DNA of 64,000 bases from Massilia sp. (lineage in GTDB: Bacteria; Pseudomonadota; Gammaproteobacteria; Burkholderiales; Burkholderiaceae_D): contig JANYGW010000135.1 of the NCBI GenBank assembly GCA_025359245.1, forward strand, positions 52,348-116,347, read 5' to 3'. Shown here piece after piece: positions 62,067-64,000 of this stretch. Made by a program: the position numbers and the translations under genes. Every line of letters begins with the position of its first letter. Within the stretch, counting starts at the first letter, position 1. Below the pieces are notes generated by a model, which had not been told where the DNA came from, did no database searches, and worked only from the letters and a program-made list of their open reading frames with translations.

Positions 62067-64000
62067 ATGCCAGCGGCCGCGCTCAAGAAGCAGTCCCGGG
62101 ACCTGCTCAAGCAACAGCTGAAGGCCGACCGCCTGCTGCTGATTGCCGCCTTCAGGGAAGACGGCAAGCCCGAGAAGCTGCTGCGCGGCCTGCGCCAGAG
62201 CGTCGACGCGGTCTTGACGCTGGTCTGGGAAACGGCCGGCCTGCCCGCCAACACGGCGCTGGTGGGCGTGGGCGGCTACGGCCGCGGCGAACTGTTCCCC
62301 TATTCCGACATCGACCTGCTGATCCTGCTCGGCCAGCCGGCCGACATCATCACCCAGGCCCGGCTCGAAGAACTGGTGCAGATGCTGTGGGACCTGGGCC
62401 TGGAGATCGGCCACAGCATCCGCACCATCGACGAGTGCATGAGCGAGGCCAAGGCCGACATCACGGTCCAGACCTGCCTGCTCGAAGCGCGCCTGGTGGT
62501 CGGCGACGCGGCGCTGTTCGAGCAGCTCCAGGACCGCTACGACAAGGCCATGGATCCGCAGGCCTTCTTCAACGCCAAGGCCGCCGAAATGCGGCTGCGC
62601 CACGCCAAATATGAAGACACCGCCTTCAGCCTGGAGCCGAACGTCAAGGAAAGCCCGGGCGGCCTGCGCGACCTGCAGGTGATCCTGTGGGTGGCGCGCG
62701 CGGCCGGCCTGGCCAGTTCGTGGAGCCAGCTGGCCACGCGCGGCCTGATCACCCAGACCGAGGCGCGCCAGCTGATGGAAAAGGAACGCGCCTTCAAGGA
62801 CATCCGGATCCGCCTGCACCTGCACACCAACCGCCGCGAAGACCGGCTGGTGTTCGACGTCCAGACCCCGATCGCCGAAACGTTCGGCCTGAAGACCACC
62901 GGCGAGGGACTGAACGCGCGCCGCGCCAGCGAATATCTGATGCAGCGTTACTACTGGGCCGCCAAGACGGTCACCCAGCTGAACACCATCATGCTGCAGA
63001 ATATCGAGGCCCAGCTGTTTCCGCAGTCGGGCGAAACGGTGGTGATCAACGAGCGCTTCAACGACATCAACGGCTTCATCGACATCGCCCACGACGACAC
63101 CTTCATCACCACGCCATCGTCGGTGCTCGAAGTGTTCGTGCTGATGGCCGCGCGGCCGCACATCAAGGGCATGACGGCGCGCACCATCCGCGCGCTGTGG
63201 CACGCGCGCTTCGAGATCGACGCCGCCTTTCGCGAAGACCCGGTCAACCGTGCGCTGTTCCTGCGCATCCTGCAGGCGCCGGTCGGGCTGGTGCACGCGC
63301 TGCGCCGCATGAACGACACCAGCGTGCTGGGGCGCTACCTGCCGAACTTCCGCCGCATCGTCGGCATGATGCAGCACGACCTGTTCCACGTGTACACGGT
63401 CGACCAGCACATCATGATGGTGGTGCGTAACATGCGCCGCTTCACGATGACCGAGCACGCGCACGAGTACCCGTTCTGCAGCCAGCTGATCGCCAATTTC
63501 CGCAAGTCCTGGCTGCTGTACGTGGCCGCGCTGTTCCACGACATCGCCAAGGGCCGCGGCGGCGACCATTCCAAGCTGGGCACGGTCGACGCCGCCCAGT
63601 TCTGCGAAGACCATGCGATCGGCTCCGAGGACTCCGAGCTGATCGTGTTCCTGGTCGAGAACCACCTGACCATGTCGCAAGTGGCGCAAAAGCAGGACCT
63701 GTCGGACCCGGACGTCATCGCGGCCTTCGCCAAGGTGGTCAAGGACGAGCGCCACCTGACCGCGCTGTACCTGCTGACGGTGGCCGACATCCGCGGCACC
63801 AGCCCCAAGGTATGGAACGCCTGGAAGGCCAAGCTGCTCGAAGACCTGTACAAGATCACCCTGCGCGTGCTGGGCGGCGAGCCGCATTCGGCCGACCGCG
63901 AACTGAAGAACACGCAAGAGGAAGCGATGGCCACGCTGCGCCTGTACGGCCTGCCGGCCAACGCGCACGAGGCGCTGTGGAAGCAGCTCGACGTCGCCTA
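62067..64000 (+). CDS. glnD: PII uridylyltransferase/uridylyl-removing enzyme, 3' end beyond the window
   Basis: About 645 N-terminal residues of this nitrogen sensor are visible, while the full protein is usually about 860-900. The N-terminal nucleotidyltransferase motif is [21 protein letters not shown]. The central HD hydrolase motif is [14 protein letters not shown]. The C-terminal ACT domains that sense glutamine lie beyond the window edge. GlnD uridylylates PII proteins when nitrogen is low. It starts 3 bases after the map stop. Confidence 0.96.
   Translation, partial: MPAAALKKQSRDLLKQQLKADRLLLIAAFREDGKPEKLLRGLRQSVDAVLTLVWETAGLPANTALVGVGGYGRGELFPYSDIDLLILLGQPADIITQARLEELVQMLWDLGLEIGHSIRTIDECMSEAKADITVQTCLLEARLVVGDAALFEQLQDRYDKAMDPQAFFNAKAAEMRLRHAKYEDTAFSLEPNVKESPGGLRDLQVILWVARAAGLASSWSQLATRGLITQTEARQLMEKERAFKDIRIRLHLHTNRREDRLVFDVQTPIAETFGLKTTGEGLNARRASEYLMQRYYWAAKTVTQLNTIMLQNIEAQLFPQSGETVVINERFNDINGFIDIAHDDTFITTPSSVLEVFVLMAARPHIKGMTARTIRALWHARFEIDAAFREDPVNRALFLRILQAPVGLVHALRRMNDTSVLGRYLPNFRRIVGMMQHDLFHVYTVDQHIMMVVRNMRRFTMTEHAHEYPFCSQLIANFRKSWLLYVAALFHDIAKGRGGDHSKLGTVDAAQFCEDHAIGSEDSELIVFLVENHLTMSQVAQKQDLSDPDVIAAFAKVVKDERHLTALYLLTVADIRGTSPKVWNAWKAKLLEDLYKITLRVLGGEPHSADRELKNTQEEAMATLRLYGLPANAHEALWKQLDVA

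Noticed and set aside
61236..63968. Long antisense open frame opposite map and glnD
   Set aside because: It crosses a gene boundary and reads as composition-driven sequence.

Overview
The window is GC-rich, densely coding DNA from a betaproteobacterium. Gene order and protein style point to the Burkholderiales family Oxalobacteraceae, with a Massilia/Duganella/Janthinobacterium-like organism as the best guess; no search was run, so the genus is an inference. The strongest marker is the envelope/translation supercluster at 44.2-59.6 kb on the minus strand, in the classical order rpsB-tsf-pyrH-frr-uppS-cdsA-dxr-rseP-bamA-skp-lpxD-fabZ-lpxA-lpxB-rnhB. I see no rRNA, tRNA, CRISPR array, insertion sequence or prophage.

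Layout. 1-4.3 kb (minus): a CLC chloride channel cut by the window edge, an OmpA-type lipoprotein, a QseBC-like two-component pair and a PAP2 phosphatase. 4.4-10.5 kb: a TonB-dependent receptor facing a stand-alone TonB C-terminal-domain protein, a DUF455 ferritin-like protein, a probable broken small gene, a four-cysteine exported protein, a single-domain response regulator and an unrecognised 287-residue protein. 10.8-20.1 kb: a large-subunit catalase, an Lhr-type helicase, a GNAT-like protein and a chemotaxis receptor. 20.2-25.6 kb: an apparent operon of AhpD-like protein, Tat-exported redoxin and outer-membrane barrel, divergent from a YncE-like propeller; then a second barrel-like protein and an NAD(P)-binding protein. 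25.6-31.9 kb: AI-2E transporter, guaA, guaB, a DUF4124 protein, and the canonical rnfH-ratA/smpB group. 31.9-39.3 kb: Bcr/CflA exporter, a short signal peptidase I, a small membrane protein, an SDR, a 7TM histidine kinase, SPFH/NfeD, and an exported DUF3298-like protein. 39.5-43 kb: the divergent ppsA/ppsR pair. 43-44.2 kb: a RocR-like receiver-EAL phosphodiesterase. 44.2-59.6 kb: the supercluster, ending in a TrmH-family methyltransferase. 60-64 kb (plus): patatin-like phospholipase, map and the start of glnD.

How the genes work together. The supercluster joins ribosome supply (S2, EF-Ts, RRF), UMP kinase, isoprenoid and undecaprenyl synthesis (Dxr, UppS), phospholipid precursor synthesis (CdsA), outer-membrane protein assembly (RseP, BamA, Skp) and lipid A synthesis (LpxD, FabZ, LpxA, LpxB). 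Many joins are 1-4 base start/stop overlaps, which implies translational coupling. guaB/guaA make GMP. PpsR controls PpsA by reversible phosphorylation. GlnD senses nitrogen.

I found no clear-cut new defence or mobile system. The most interesting unexplained material is the AhpD/Tat-redoxin/barrel operon with its divergent propeller, the unknown and single-domain-regulator genes at 8.5-10.5 kb, the orphan 7TM histidine kinase with a possible FNR-like site, the hairpin at the predicted 5' end of the rpsB transcript, and several intergenic inverted repeats.
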